A stretch of 64,000 nt of DNA from Xenorhabdus sp014467285 (GTDB lineage: Bacteria > Pseudomonadota > Gammaproteobacteria > Enterobacterales > Enterobacteriaceae), in the NCBI RefSeq assembly GCF_014467285.1, contig NZ_NKHR01000010.1, positions 67,695 through 131,694 on the forward strand, given 5' to 3'. This document shows positions 46,805-55,861 of this stretch, piece by piece. Numbering within the stretch: position 1 is the stretch's first letter; each line of letters begins with the position of its first letter. Below the pieces are notes generated by a model. It was not told where the DNA came from. It saw only the letters and a program-made list of their open reading frames with translations, and ran no database searches. Position numbers and translations under genes: made by a program.

Positions 46805-47305
46805 TTATGGCTCGTTTTCCCAATAATCAACGTCCTCGTTCCGAAAATTTATGGCTCTGAATTTGTTAACTCCATTTATCGTCGATTTGGCTAAATATTT
46901 ATTTGAATCAGGATATTCACATATTTCAGGACCTTCCATTGTACTTATAGAAATATAACGTAGCATTTCATCAGACGTATTGATAATTTGGTGTGGATAT
47001 TTATCTCCCGGAGGAATGCAGATAACATCACCCTCTTTGATAGGGATTATGTTATCAGCGATACGGAGTGTTCCAGATCCATTCATAATAATGAACATCT
47101 CTTCCTGTGAATGATGGAAATGATACGGTACTGCGCGTTTTCCGGGAGGGACGCAGTCAACAGAAGCACCAAGCTTGCAAGCCGGAGTGCCATCGGTCAG
47201 AGAGGCTCCACGAGATGCGTAAAATGGAGAACGTTCAAAATTATCCAATTCAACTTCATTTATATTTTTGATTATAAAATTATTCTTTGGCTTCTCGTCT
47301 ATCAC
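46805..47305 (-). CDS. Cupin-domain protein
   Basis: A 166-residue single-domain cupin. Motif 1 is HFHHSQEEMFIIMNGSGTLRI (metal-binding His-His-Glu) and motif 2 PPGDKYPHQIIN supplies the fourth His, so a bound divalent metal is expected. Substrate unknown; related small cupins act as isomerases, epimerases or dioxygenases. Monocistronic, convergent with fabI, between core and accessory DNA. Confidence 0.8.
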   Translation of the reverse strand: MIDEKPKNNFIIKNINEVELDNFERSPFYASRGASLTDGTPACKLGASVDCVPPGKRAVPYHFHHSQEEMFIIMNGSGTLRIADNIIPIKEGDVICIPPGDKYPHQIINTSDEMLRYISISTMEGPEICEYPDSNKYLAKSTINGVNKFRAINFRNEDVDYWENEP

Positions 47306-47555
47306 TGTTCTTTCTCTAGGTGATGGAATGTTGTTAGTTGTCTTTAACTATGTTGAAATTCGTACTGCTTCATAAATTTTTTACCTATAAATTAACGAAT
47401 TAAGTATTATGGACTGAATTTTATTTCATGAAGTACACTTTTTGTTCTAAAAAAGCCAGTAAAACTGGAGTTTGTTTTCTAAGGATATTACCGCCGATTG
47501 GGCGGCTGCTCGCCTTCCAGCCATACAGGCCGCAGTTTTAACCGATGCAAAGGTA

Positions 47556-48932
47556 TTATCCCTTACGCATCTGCGTCTTATTGCGGCTTACCACACGTTG
47601 CGGCCGGATAGTGTCAACCCGTTCCCTGACTTTCACCTTGCCACTGCCGGGGGGCAATGCCCTATCAATCGTCAGTTCTGCACCGGATTTCGCCAGATTT
47701 TCCTGTAATTGATGGTGTTGATGACACCAAATAGCATCAATATCTCTATCACGGGTGGTATCTCTTTCTTCTGAAAATGCTACGGTTCTGGCCTGAAAAC
47801 GGGCACTTTCTTCGCCACCAGCCCCAAGCTCTAAGCCATAATCCGGCGTTGACGGATGAGAAATAACCACCTGTCCGTCGACCAACCACGCATTAACCGT
47901 ATTTTCATTCACCTGATAACCTAACTCACGCAATCCTTCCAGCACAACATTGCGGCGTTCAGCTGCGATAATACGTCGTTCTATCCGGATAATCGCGTCG
48001 TTAACAAGTACCAGACGGGCTGTTATCTCCGAAAGCGAACCTTGCTGTGCCACACTATCAGCTTCACGAGCAATGGTTATTGATTCTTCATCGTCCAGAC
48101 TTTCCAACTCAGCGATTGCCACAGCCAGCTGGGTACGACGATCCTGTAGATGATGTTCCTGACGAATCTGCGCAGCCAGCTCAAAAATCAGTGAATCTGC
48201 TCTTAATTGTCTTTGTACTTCATCTTTCAGTGATAAAATGGTTTGATACTGCGCCTGATATGGCATGAGATCCAGTTGATTATCAAGAATGCCCAGTTTG
48301 ATTATCATGGCTTCTATCTGACCGAACTGAACGACTATTTTCGGAAGTGGTGTCATTGGTGCCTGCCAGTCACGCTGTAGATCTGCACCTTGTTCAGTCA
48401 GCAGTGAGGATAATAATGCCGATTGATCTTCTGTCAGACCCGATTGCTCTTTGGCAGCCAGTTCTAACGCTCGATAAAGTAAAGCACTTTGTGGATCAGT
48501 GTCATTCTGTAATGACTGAACTGATGCGGTATTCAACGGATGATTAGTCGTCAGCTTATCTTTAAGAAGCCCGGCTAAGAGTGTCAAATTTTTGCTGCGA
48601 TGATGGCGTTTTCGTGCTTCTTCGGCTTGTTCTTCCAGCAATTCCGCCTGAAGTAGTGGTATCTCATTCTGAATATCCTGCGTAAATTTCTCAATATGGC
48701 GTTGCAAGGTATCCATTTCATTCGGTGACATAGAAATGGCTCCCTGCTCCATACGAATATTTAATGCCTGAAGCTGCTGTGAGAACAATTGATTCCGTGT
48801 TTCATCTACATCGGAAAGCTTCTGACTAATATGCTGCCAGCGTTGATAAAATTGCTTTAATCTGGCATGTGCACGTCGACATGCAATAAAATATTGTTTT
48901 CTGATTTTGATCGTGTGTAGGGATGAACTCAT
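47556..48932 (-). CDS. Coiled-coil protein of unknown operon (458 aa)
   Basis: I do not recognise a family. The 458-residue product is mostly long Gln/Leu/Glu-rich helices (FTQDIQNEIPLLQAELLEEQAEEARKR, about 85-115; RRTQLAVAIAELESLDDEE, ~270), then a short globular part (~330-400, VLEGLRELGYQVNENTVNAWLVDGQVVISH) and a basic C-terminus. No signal peptide or catalytic motif. It is the last gene of the minus-strand set, 17 bp after the helicase gene, with a ribosome site AAGGTACATAGG. The position suggests a structural or substrate-binding subunit of the same system. Confidence 0.75.
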   Translation of the reverse strand: MSSSLHTIKIRKQYFIACRRAHARLKQFYQRWQHISQKLSDVDETRNQLFSQQLQALNIRMEQGAISMSPNEMDTLQRHIEKFTQDIQNEIPLLQAELLEEQAEEARKRHHRSKNLTLLAGLLKDKLTTNHPLNTASVQSLQNDTDPQSALLYRALELAAKEQSGLTEDQSALLSSLLTEQGADLQRDWQAPMTPLPKIVVQFGQIEAMIIKLGILDNQLDLMPYQAQYQTILSLKDEVQRQLRADSLIFELAAQIRQEHHLQDRRTQLAVAIAELESLDDEESITIAREADSVAQQGSLSEITARLVLVNDAIIRIERRIIAAERRNVVLEGLRELGYQVNENTVNAWLVDGQVVISHPSTPDYGLELGAGGEESARFQARTVAFSEERDTTRDRDIDAIWCHQHHQLQENLAKSGAELTIDRALPPGSGKVKVRERVDTIRPQRVVSRNKTQMRKG

Positions 48933-48949
48933 AACAATACCTATGTACC

Positions 48950-51900
48950 TTATAGATTATGCGTTGAGAAGGCCTGTGTAATCGCTACAATCAGTTTCTG
49001 CTGCGCGATGTCCGGCTGATGAAACCATTCCACGACAGAAATCCGGTAACGGACCGGAACCACGTGCTTTAACACGGATGCCCGCCATATTTCCCGCGCT
49101 CTTGCCTGTTGTAGTAACGGATGGTACGGCATATCGCATTCCAACCCGATGATATATTGACCACTGAGTTTATCTTCAATAATGCAATCAAAATAGAAAA
49201 TCCCGGCCTGCTGCACTTTAGCTATCTGCCATCCTTGTTGTTGCACGAATTTCACCACGGATTGCACAAAACCATCATTAGTTTGGTTGTTATCACTCAA
49301 GCCGGTATCTGTACGGCACATTTTATTGAGTAATGCCTGATTATGTTCGCTTTGTCCGATAGCCAGGTTACGGGCAAGCATCAGATACCCTTGTAAGAAA
49401 TCACGGGGAATTTCAGGTTTGCGATAAGTTGCAAGCAAGTCAGATATTTCATCCAACGGCATGGATGAAAAGATAACCACCTGTTTTCTAGCACGAGTAA
49501 TTGCCACATTGAGCCTGCGCTCTCCGCCTGTCTGTCCTAACACACCAAAATTACGCCGAAAAGTACCTTGCTTGTTACGTCCGAACGTTGTGGAAAATAA
49601 AATCACATCCCGTTCATCACCCTGTACGTTCTCAACGTTTTTCACAAACAACGACATATCCTCACCCTGTTCCCGCCGATGTATTTCCTGCATATAAGCC
49701 TGACAAAAATCCGTATCTGTTTCAGTACGCTCGATCAGGAAGTGGTGGATTAACTGTGCTTGTTTCTGGTTAAAGGTGACAATACCGACAGACGGACGGT
49801 TTTCAAACGGAGCCTGCCATATTTCAGCCAGACGTGTCACAATGGCTTCCGCTTCGTCGGGGTTAGTCTGATTGCTGTACGTTCCGTTGATCATCTCCAG
49901 TGACAGCGGTTTTATCTTATTGAGCACTTTTTCTGAGTGCTGTGCTGGGATATTCAGGCGTTTTTCGTAAAACGCATGGTTTGAAAAATTAATCAAATCA
50001 CGGTAAGCAGAACGATAGTGAATATCGAGCGTATAAACCGGTAATACTGTCCGTGCCAGATGCAGCAAGTCAGGACACTCACCGATTTGGCGATAATCCC
50101 ACTCATTTTGCCATTCTTCCTGTTGCCGTTCCGGTGAGTCATTTTCTTCGTCGTCATCCTCATTGTTGACCGAACCGGCAAAGAAACTGGAAGGCGGCAT
50201 CTGCTTCTCATCACCGCTGACAATCATTTGCTTACCGCGATATAGCGTCGGTAAAGCATACTCGACCGGCATCTGAGAAGCTTCATCATAAATGACTGTA
50301 TCAAAAAAACCGGGTTTGAGTGGTAAAACCTGACTGGCAACATCCGGTGTCATCAGCCATACCGGACGCAGACGCATCAAACCGAATGATTCCCCCTCTT
50401 CGATAAATTCCCGTAACCTTCTGGCTCGTTTCCCTGTTAAACGGGTAATCTCTTCCCACACCCTCTGTGGGCTGATTTGGCGGTATTCTACCCCCTTCTT
50501 GAATGCTTCACGGTTCAGTGTCTGTAAATCTGCCAGTGTGCTTTCCAGTTGTTGAATATTGTAATCCAGTGTGTCCTGCTTAGTGGTTAACGCAGGATCC
50601 CGACTCTCAAACAACGCTTTCAAAGCCAGGTAATAATAATGTTTCAGTGTCTTCTCAATGAGTTGACGTAATGCAGTATCGTTTAACCGAAAAAACTCGT
50701 CGGCATAAGGGCGCAATAATGCCAAAATCTCCCGATGAGTCTCACCGAAATCGACGGAAAGTGCACTAAACTGGAGATAAGGTTTTAATGTTGGTAATGC
50801 TGCCTTTATTACTGTCAGATCACGATTAAGAGACGCCTGACGTTTAATCGCTCCGGCAAAACGTTGTTGTGTCTGAGTGGTCAGATACGGAGTCAACATA
50901 CTGAGAGCGTTACAGCTATTGTCTTGTGCCTGAGCCCGTGTTATCGCGGCCTCAATTTCAAGCCGTTGCTGTGAAAAACCAGCCTGCTGATGGTCACGTA
51001 TGGCACTGAATAAATGAGCCGGCTGAGGATAATCAACCACAAGCTGTGCCAGATCGGCAATCCGACGAAGGTGGTCTGTTGTATTTTCCAACGCCTGAAA
51101 TAATAAAAAAATATCAGAGTCAGAAAGTGTATCTAATTCAAGTTGTTGATGTAACTGATTCAGTTCAGTACGGATAAGGCGTACAGTCTGTTCAGTACTG
51201 ATTGAATGAGAAAATGCGGTGTACTGTGCCGGATTATTGCTGATGCCATGAGCGGTAGTAAACGCGTTAAGTTTGCGTTGACGGGCATAATAAAACGGAT
51301 TCAGATAAAACCAGAACGACGTACGTTGTTTCTCTTTTAATGCCTGTGACAGTTGTGCCAATTCCGGATTTTCACAATCTGCCAGAAGATGAAATAAGCG
51401 CGGATCACACAGCGAGGTATCTACCTGCTGTAATTGCATAGTCAACGCTTCCAGTTGGCTGATAACCTGCTGACCACGCGGTTGTTGCCCTTTTTCATTG
51501 CAGAACAATGGCAACCAACGGGCAAATTGCTGCCATGTCAACGAAGATAATAAAGCAAATACCGTTTTGCAGGTTGCCAAAGCAGCCTGATGGTGAGTCA
51601 GTGTTTCAATGGTGATTTGTGTATAAGGAAGCGTCAGGGTTTGTTCCCGTGCTGTCTCAGCCTGCATAAATCCGGCAAAATCTTTGTTAAACTGCTGACA
51701 GCTGTCGTCAGCCGCAGAGAAAGAGCGCAATTGTGAGAGCGGACTATCCTCATAATCGGCAGCCAGCCATAGAGGGGCGACTTGCACGATATCATCAATG
51801 ATTCTGACTGTTTCAGCCGTGTCCAGTGAACAGAACAACGACTGTAATTGTGGTAAATCGAGCCCGACTTCTGCCTTATCACGCAGTGCAATCAGGGAGG

Positions 51901-54900
51901 ACATTAGTTGACGATAAGAGAGCCCTGCCGTTTCATGATACTGATATAATCCGTTGTAATAGTTATCCAACTGCGTTTCATATTTGTCCATACATTGAGC
52001 AGCAATACAGCGCTTACTTACCCAGTTTGTCGTCTGATCACCCGTTTTCTCGTGAATAAACAGATCATCAATCTGTGAGCGTACCGACTGAATAATATCA
52101 CGCCCTTTCTGCGCCTGATGTACAAGCACAATACGATTCATCAGGCCACAAGCTATCAGGCGCTTATACACCACTTCCAGTGCCGCTGGTTTCTGGCAAA
52201 TCACCAGTGCTGTTTTCTGTTGTCCGATAGTATCCGCAATCAGATTAACAATAGTCTGGCTTTTGCCGGTTCCCGGCGGTCCTTCAATTAACAATCCCCG
52301 GTTTTGCCGTGCCGCCGCCACGACTGTTTCCTGAGAAGGATCCGTCGCACTGACAAAATAACGTTCTTCTGCTTTCAACGGACGAGGTTCTGACGTTTCG
52401 TGCCCTGCTAGCCCTAATGCTTTTTCCAGTGCGGTATTTTCAATCGGCAAACCGGCAATTTGTTGCAGATCTTCGCCGATAGCCTGTCCGATAAATGAAG
52501 TGTGAAAAAGTACGGCTGAGCAACACAACGATGCACTGTTTTCTCCGATTTCTGGATCTGAAGGTAATGTAGATAAATGACTGACTGTCACTGGCATGAT
52601 GGCAGAGAGCTTCTCCATCACACCATCAACCGTCAGTCCGGCATGCCCGAGAAGTTGTTCCAAAATTGCCTGCCACTCTTTTACTGGCGGAATACCATTC
52701 AGGCTGGCCAACGCCGGATTGAGTCTCACCGCCCCTCGCTCACTATCAAACTGCAAACGGGCAACACCCCGCAATCCGGCATTCATGACCAGATTAACCG
52801 GCCAGAGAAACAGTGGTGCGATACGAGGTTTCATCTGTGAAGGCTGGGTATGAATGAGCAGGAACGGAAATCCCAGATACATTCCATTTATACCGGTATC
52901 GCGCTGGTATAATTCGGTTTTCACCTGTAATACCCGCAGCCTGTCATTGACTTTGGGCATTTGCAATAAAGTCTGGCTATCGATTGCAATAGCATTTTTC
53001 GACCGATTAATTAAATACTGTAATAGATCCTGCGCACTTTTCCGAACACTATTCAGTTCAGTCAGATCAACCCGGCCTGCCGATGGGGTCAGACGCATAC
53101 GAACTAAAGAGCCCCGCTGCGTATTTGCGGTGATTTTCCGGGTAAAAAACTGCATGACTTGGTGAACATAGCGCTGCTTTTCCGGTACGACCCATCGTTC
53201 TGCAGCAATCGTCAGCATCACAATGACCTGTTCAAGCGGCAGACGCCGTGTTAGTAAAAATTGTTCTGTCCATTCATCAATATCTGCGATTCCACACCGA
53301 CAAAAATCACCGATCCGCTCTCTTAACTGCTGATACAGTGTAAGACGGGGTAACTGCAATAACGCTTCTGCCTGCGTGCGCTCAAATGTGCTGATACGAT
53401 AGCGTTTCGCCAGATTAACGGCCCGATCCAGTAATGTCTGGTGTGCAATAAACTGTCCGATATCGGCACTCAGCAATAAGATAAGGTCTTCATCCTGTAG
53501 ATTCTGTCTGTCAATCAGTGTCCGTAAGCCATCGTGATGTGTATCAGGAAACAACTGATGATGCGCCTGCCAGCGCGCAATAAACTGACTATGAGAGGTA
53601 ATCAGCAGATAAATTCTCAGTATATTTTCATTCAGGGTGATTTCCAGCGCTTCCGCCCGTCTGCGGATCTGCTGCTGACGATAATAAAGTTGCACCAGCC
53701 AGTGCTTAGAGTCGATTTGCCGTAACAGTTGTGCCAGCGGATCATTAATCAAACTGTAACTGATATCCGTATGTTCTAATAACCAGGAAGGTGTGATGAT
53801 CTCACCGCGATAAATAAACGGCATATCCGGGTTCAACACCTTTAAGGTCAGCATCAGGCGCAGATTGTCATCAATCTCCGGCATATCGGTAAAAAGACGC
53901 AATTGCGGGTGGATTGATTCATAGTGGCTCATTCCGGCAAGCCATGAGAAAAGCTCTCCACGCAATAATAAGGACAAAGCGTCATCCCATTGAGCTGCTT
54001 CTGCGGCTTTCAGAGCGAATTGTGTTGATTGGCTATATGTCTGCCCGGCAAGAGTAATCTGTCGCTCATGCCGTGGCTGCGGCTGATTTTCCTCAACCGG
54101 CGCAGCTATTGCACGTCCGTCCAGCCATGCTGATACCTCCGGCCACTGCCAACGCTGTGTGCGGTCGCGGGTTAATAATCCGCGCAGCAGGATGCGGATA
54201 TTTTCATCCAAATCATCCGGAATGGTGACACCGTGAGCCATCACCTGAATCAAAAACGCATTGCTGTGAACCTGCTCAAAACAGCGCCCCTGGGTGAGCT
54301 GTTCCAGCAGAATAATGCCCAGACTCCACCAGTCAGAAGCGGCGGACACGCCTCCAGCTAAGGTTTCCGGTGCGCTGTAGCGGCTGATATCCAGCGGTGA
54401 GACGATATCAAGGTCGAATTCCGACAGACAGGCAGAACCAAACTCAATGATCACCATATCCAGTGGCGAGCGCTGACGGATCATAATATGAGAAGGTCTC
54501 AGATCGCGGTGGCGTAAACCATGCTCTGCAAAGGCGGCCAATGCCTGCCCCATTTCCCGGATAAGCTGTGGAATTTCTTCCGGTTGCCAATAGTCGCCTT
54601 GGGAAATAAATACCTCTAATGAACCTCCGGGAATAAGTTCTGTCACATGCCACGGCCGGCCATGTTGACGACCAATGTCCAGCAACTCCGGTACGTGACT
54701 TTTCAGCAAAAGCCGAAGCACATCATAGACCGACGGATCGGATTCTTCACCCAACTGATAAAGCGTTAAAATTCCTTGCCGATCCGTTTCCCGATGAGTC
54801 ACATTGTAACGCTCACGCGGACTATCACTGCTATTGATCCGTTCACCCAGCAGCCAGTGTCCGATAAATGTCGATTCTATCGGTGCTGGTTCTTCTGATG

Positions 54901-55213
54901 AAAATGTTATGTCCTGATCAACTGGGTTTTCCGCAGAAAATCCGGCGATATCCTCACCACATTGCAGACAAATCAGATCACCGTCTTCCATCGGGTGACC
55001 GTTCACACAAACATAAGTATGTTCCTGCAGTACTGCATCGGCGGATCCTGTCGTTGGTGTACTGTCCGGCAATTGCGGACGCCAGCCTGATTCATGGAGA
55101 GGTTCAGCAGATAAATCCCATCCGCACGGCTGTGTGCTGATATGACCTTCACAGAAAATTTCGGTCAGTGGCCGCTCTGTCTGACAATGGGGGCAAAAAC
55201 GCATCATAACCAT
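48950..55213 (-). CDS. Zinc-ribbon/degenerate protein kinase/SF1 helicase/nuclease-like fusion (2087 aa)
   Basis: A very large multidomain protein. (a) Two zinc ribbons: C7,C10,C21,C30 and C69,H73,C82,C85. (b) Protein-kinase-like domain ~116-370 with HRD at 235-237 but His for the loop Asn (HRDLRPSH), EFG for DFG (E257), and no recognisable Gly-loop or beta3 Lys, so probably a pseudokinase; APE survives in YSAPETLAGG. (c) SF1 Upf1/DNA2-like helicase: Walker A EGPPGTGKSQ (~977), ~650-residue helical insertion, motif II IYDEASQM (~1640), GDEKQMPP, HYRS, VQGDERD, motif VI RRLNVAITRARKQ (~1905). (d) C-terminal nuclease-like fold (~1990-2080) with FDCIIED-LSGQYIIGLECDMPYH and REIWR--VVEWF, like the Vsr/REase-MTES tail of COG1112-type helicases. 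Gene is intact. Role: probably nucleic-acid remodelling/defence (inference). Confidence 0.85.
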   Translation of the reverse strand: MVMMRFCPHCQTERPLTEIFCEGHISTQPCGWDLSAEPLHESGWRPQLPDSTPTTGSADAVLQEHTYVCVNGHPMEDGDLICLQCGEDIAGFSAENPVDQDITFSSEEPAPIESTFIGHWLLGERINSSDSPRERYNVTHRETDRQGILTLYQLGEESDPSVYDVLRLLLKSHVPELLDIGRQHGRPWHVTELIPGGSLEVFISQGDYWQPEEIPQLIREMGQALAAFAEHGLRHRDLRPSHIMIRQRSPLDMVIIEFGSACLSEFDLDIVSPLDISRYSAPETLAGGVSAASDWWSLGIILLEQLTQGRCFEQVHSNAFLIQVMAHGVTIPDDLDENIRILLRGLLTRDRTQRWQWPEVSAWLDGRAIAAPVEENQPQPRHERQITLAGQTYSQSTQFALKAAEAAQWDDALSLLLRGELFSWLAGMSHYESIHPQLRLFTDMPEIDDNLRLMLTLKVLNPDMPFIYRGEIITPSWLLEHTDISYSLINDPLAQLLRQIDSKHWLVQLYYRQQQIRRRAEALEITLNENILRIYLLITSHSQFIARWQAHHQLFPDTHHDGLRTLIDRQNLQDEDLILLLSADIGQFIAHQTLLDRAVNLAKRYRISTFERTQAEALLQLPRLTLYQQLRERIGDFCRCGIADIDEWTEQFLLTRRLPLEQVIVMLTIAAERWVVPEKQRYVHQVMQFFTRKITANTQRGSLVRMRLTPSAGRVDLTELNSVRKSAQDLLQYLINRSKNAIAIDSQTLLQMPKVNDRLRVLQVKTELYQRDTGINGMYLGFPFLLIHTQPSQMKPRIAPLFLWPVNLVMNAGLRGVARLQFDSERGAVRLNPALASLNGIPPVKEWQAILEQLLGHAGLTVDGVMEKLSAIMPVTVSHLSTLPSDPEIGENSASLCCSAVLFHTSFIGQAIGEDLQQIAGLPIENTALEKALGLAGHETSEPRPLKAEERYFVSATDPSQETVVAAARQNRGLLIEGPPGTGKSQTIVNLIADTIGQQKTALVICQKPAALEVVYKRLIACGLMNRIVLVHQAQKGRDIIQSVRSQIDDLFIHEKTGDQTTNWVSKRCIAAQCMDKYETQLDNYYNGLYQYHETAGLSYRQLMSSLIALRDKAEVGLDLPQLQSLFCSLDTAETVRIIDDIVQVAPLWLAADYEDSPLSQLRSFSAADDSCQQFNKDFAGFMQAETAREQTLTLPYTQITIETLTHHQAALATCKTVFALLSSLTWQQFARWLPLFCNEKGQQPRGQQVISQLEALTMQLQQVDTSLCDPRLFHLLADCENPELAQLSQALKEKQRTSFWFYLNPFYYARQRKLNAFTTAHGISNNPAQYTAFSHSISTEQTVRLIRTELNQLHQQLELDTLSDSDIFLLFQALENTTDHLRRIADLAQLVVDYPQPAHLFSAIRDHQQAGFSQQRLEIEAAITRAQAQDNSCNALSMLTPYLTTQTQQRFAGAIKRQASLNRDLTVIKAALPTLKPYLQFSALSVDFGETHREILALLRPYADEFFRLNDTALRQLIEKTLKHYYYLALKALFESRDPALTTKQDTLDYNIQQLESTLADLQTLNREAFKKGVEYRQISPQRVWEEITRLTGKRARRLREFIEEGESFGLMRLRPVWLMTPDVASQVLPLKPGFFDTVIYDEASQMPVEYALPTLYRGKQMIVSGDEKQMPPSSFFAGSVNNEDDDEENDSPERQQEEWQNEWDYRQIGECPDLLHLARTVLPVYTLDIHYRSAYRDLINFSNHAFYEKRLNIPAQHSEKVLNKIKPLSLEMINGTYSNQTNPDEAEAIVTRLAEIWQAPFENRPSVGIVTFNQKQAQLIHHFLIERTETDTDFCQAYMQEIHRREQGEDMSLFVKNVENVQGDERDVILFSTTFGRNKQGTFRRNFGVLGQTGGERRLNVAITRARKQVVIFSSMPLDEISDLLATYRKPEIPRDFLQGYLMLARNLAIGQSEHNQALLNKMCRTDTGLSDNNQTNDGFVQSVVKFVQQQGWQIAKVQQAGIFYFDCIIEDKLSGQYIIGLECDMPYHPLLQQARAREIWRASVLKHVVPVRYRISVVEWFHQPDIAQQKLIVAITQAFSTHNL

Positions 55214-55231
55214 TACGTACCTGTTATTATT

Positions 55232-55861
55232 CTATTTTTTAATCTGTGTTACCTGATGATCCCCTTGCATAAGCAGATCTCTGAACCGCTCCATATCGCC
55301 CTTTCCCGGAATACCGGCAATAAACACCCTGCCCTGTGCATCCAAAGCGAGATCCAGAACCTTATCCGTTTCGTTCAACGGCAGATGATAAGTGTGATAA
55401 CGCTGCCTGCCCAACGGAGTCAAAAGATGAAGTTCCTGATTGTCGCTGCCACGCAAACGTAAATTCTGTGTCGCTTCTTGCTGATACGGACCGGATACCA
55501 ACGCATCAATCAAACTTTCCATTGCCTGTAACCTTATTTTTAACGCGCTGTATTCGTACCCACTGAAAACTAGAATATCGCCGGAAAAATGATCACGTAA
55601 CATTTTTAACAAGGTATAAAGTGCGTCCGGCTGGTCAAAAGGCTCACCACCGGAAATGGTGATACCTTCTGCCTCTGCCAGCCAAGGTGTAAGCTGTGTT
55701 ATCAGGGTACTGACGGCAATGCGTTGTTGTGTCGGTCGCCATGTGTCAGGAGACATACATCCCTTACAACGAATACTGCATCCTTGTGTCCAAATCCCGA
55801 TACGTTTTCCCGGCCCCAGAGAGGTTACGGGAAAATGCAGACGCGACAGACTGATCTCCAT
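55232..55861 (-). CDS. Radical-SAM activase-like protein (NrdG/PflA type)
   Basis: A 209-residue radical-SAM protein of the small activating-enzyme class (4Fe-4S single-cluster family). The cluster motif is C28-SIR-C32-KG-C35 (CX3CX2C) inside WTQGCSIRCKGCMSP, and the SAM-binding GGEP follows at 71-74. These proteins normally make a glycyl radical in a partner enzyme. None is encoded here, and I see no glycyl-radical motif in the neighbours. The start ATG 55861 overlaps the ATPase stop (TGATG), so they are coupled; the next gene starts 18 bp downstream. Either it modifies a partner in this operon or uses a distant target. Confidence 0.85.
   Translation of the reverse strand: MEISLSRLHFPVTSLGPGKRIGIWTQGCSIRCKGCMSPDTWRPTQQRIAVSTLITQLTPWLAEAEGITISGGEPFDQPDALYTLLKMLRDHFSGDILVFSGYEYSALKIRLQAMESLIDALVSGPYQQEATQNLRLRGSDNQELHLLTPLGRQRYHTYHLPLNETDKVLDLALDAQGRVFIAGIPGKGDMERFRDLLMQGDHQVTQIKK

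Noticed and set aside
47472..47708. Plus-strand frame of 78 residues
   Set aside because: Mostly antisense to the coiled-coil gene and without ribosome site.
49121..54653. Many antisense frames of 60-100 residues across the large helicase gene
   Set aside because: They are shadows of the intact 2087-residue frame; none has a family motif.
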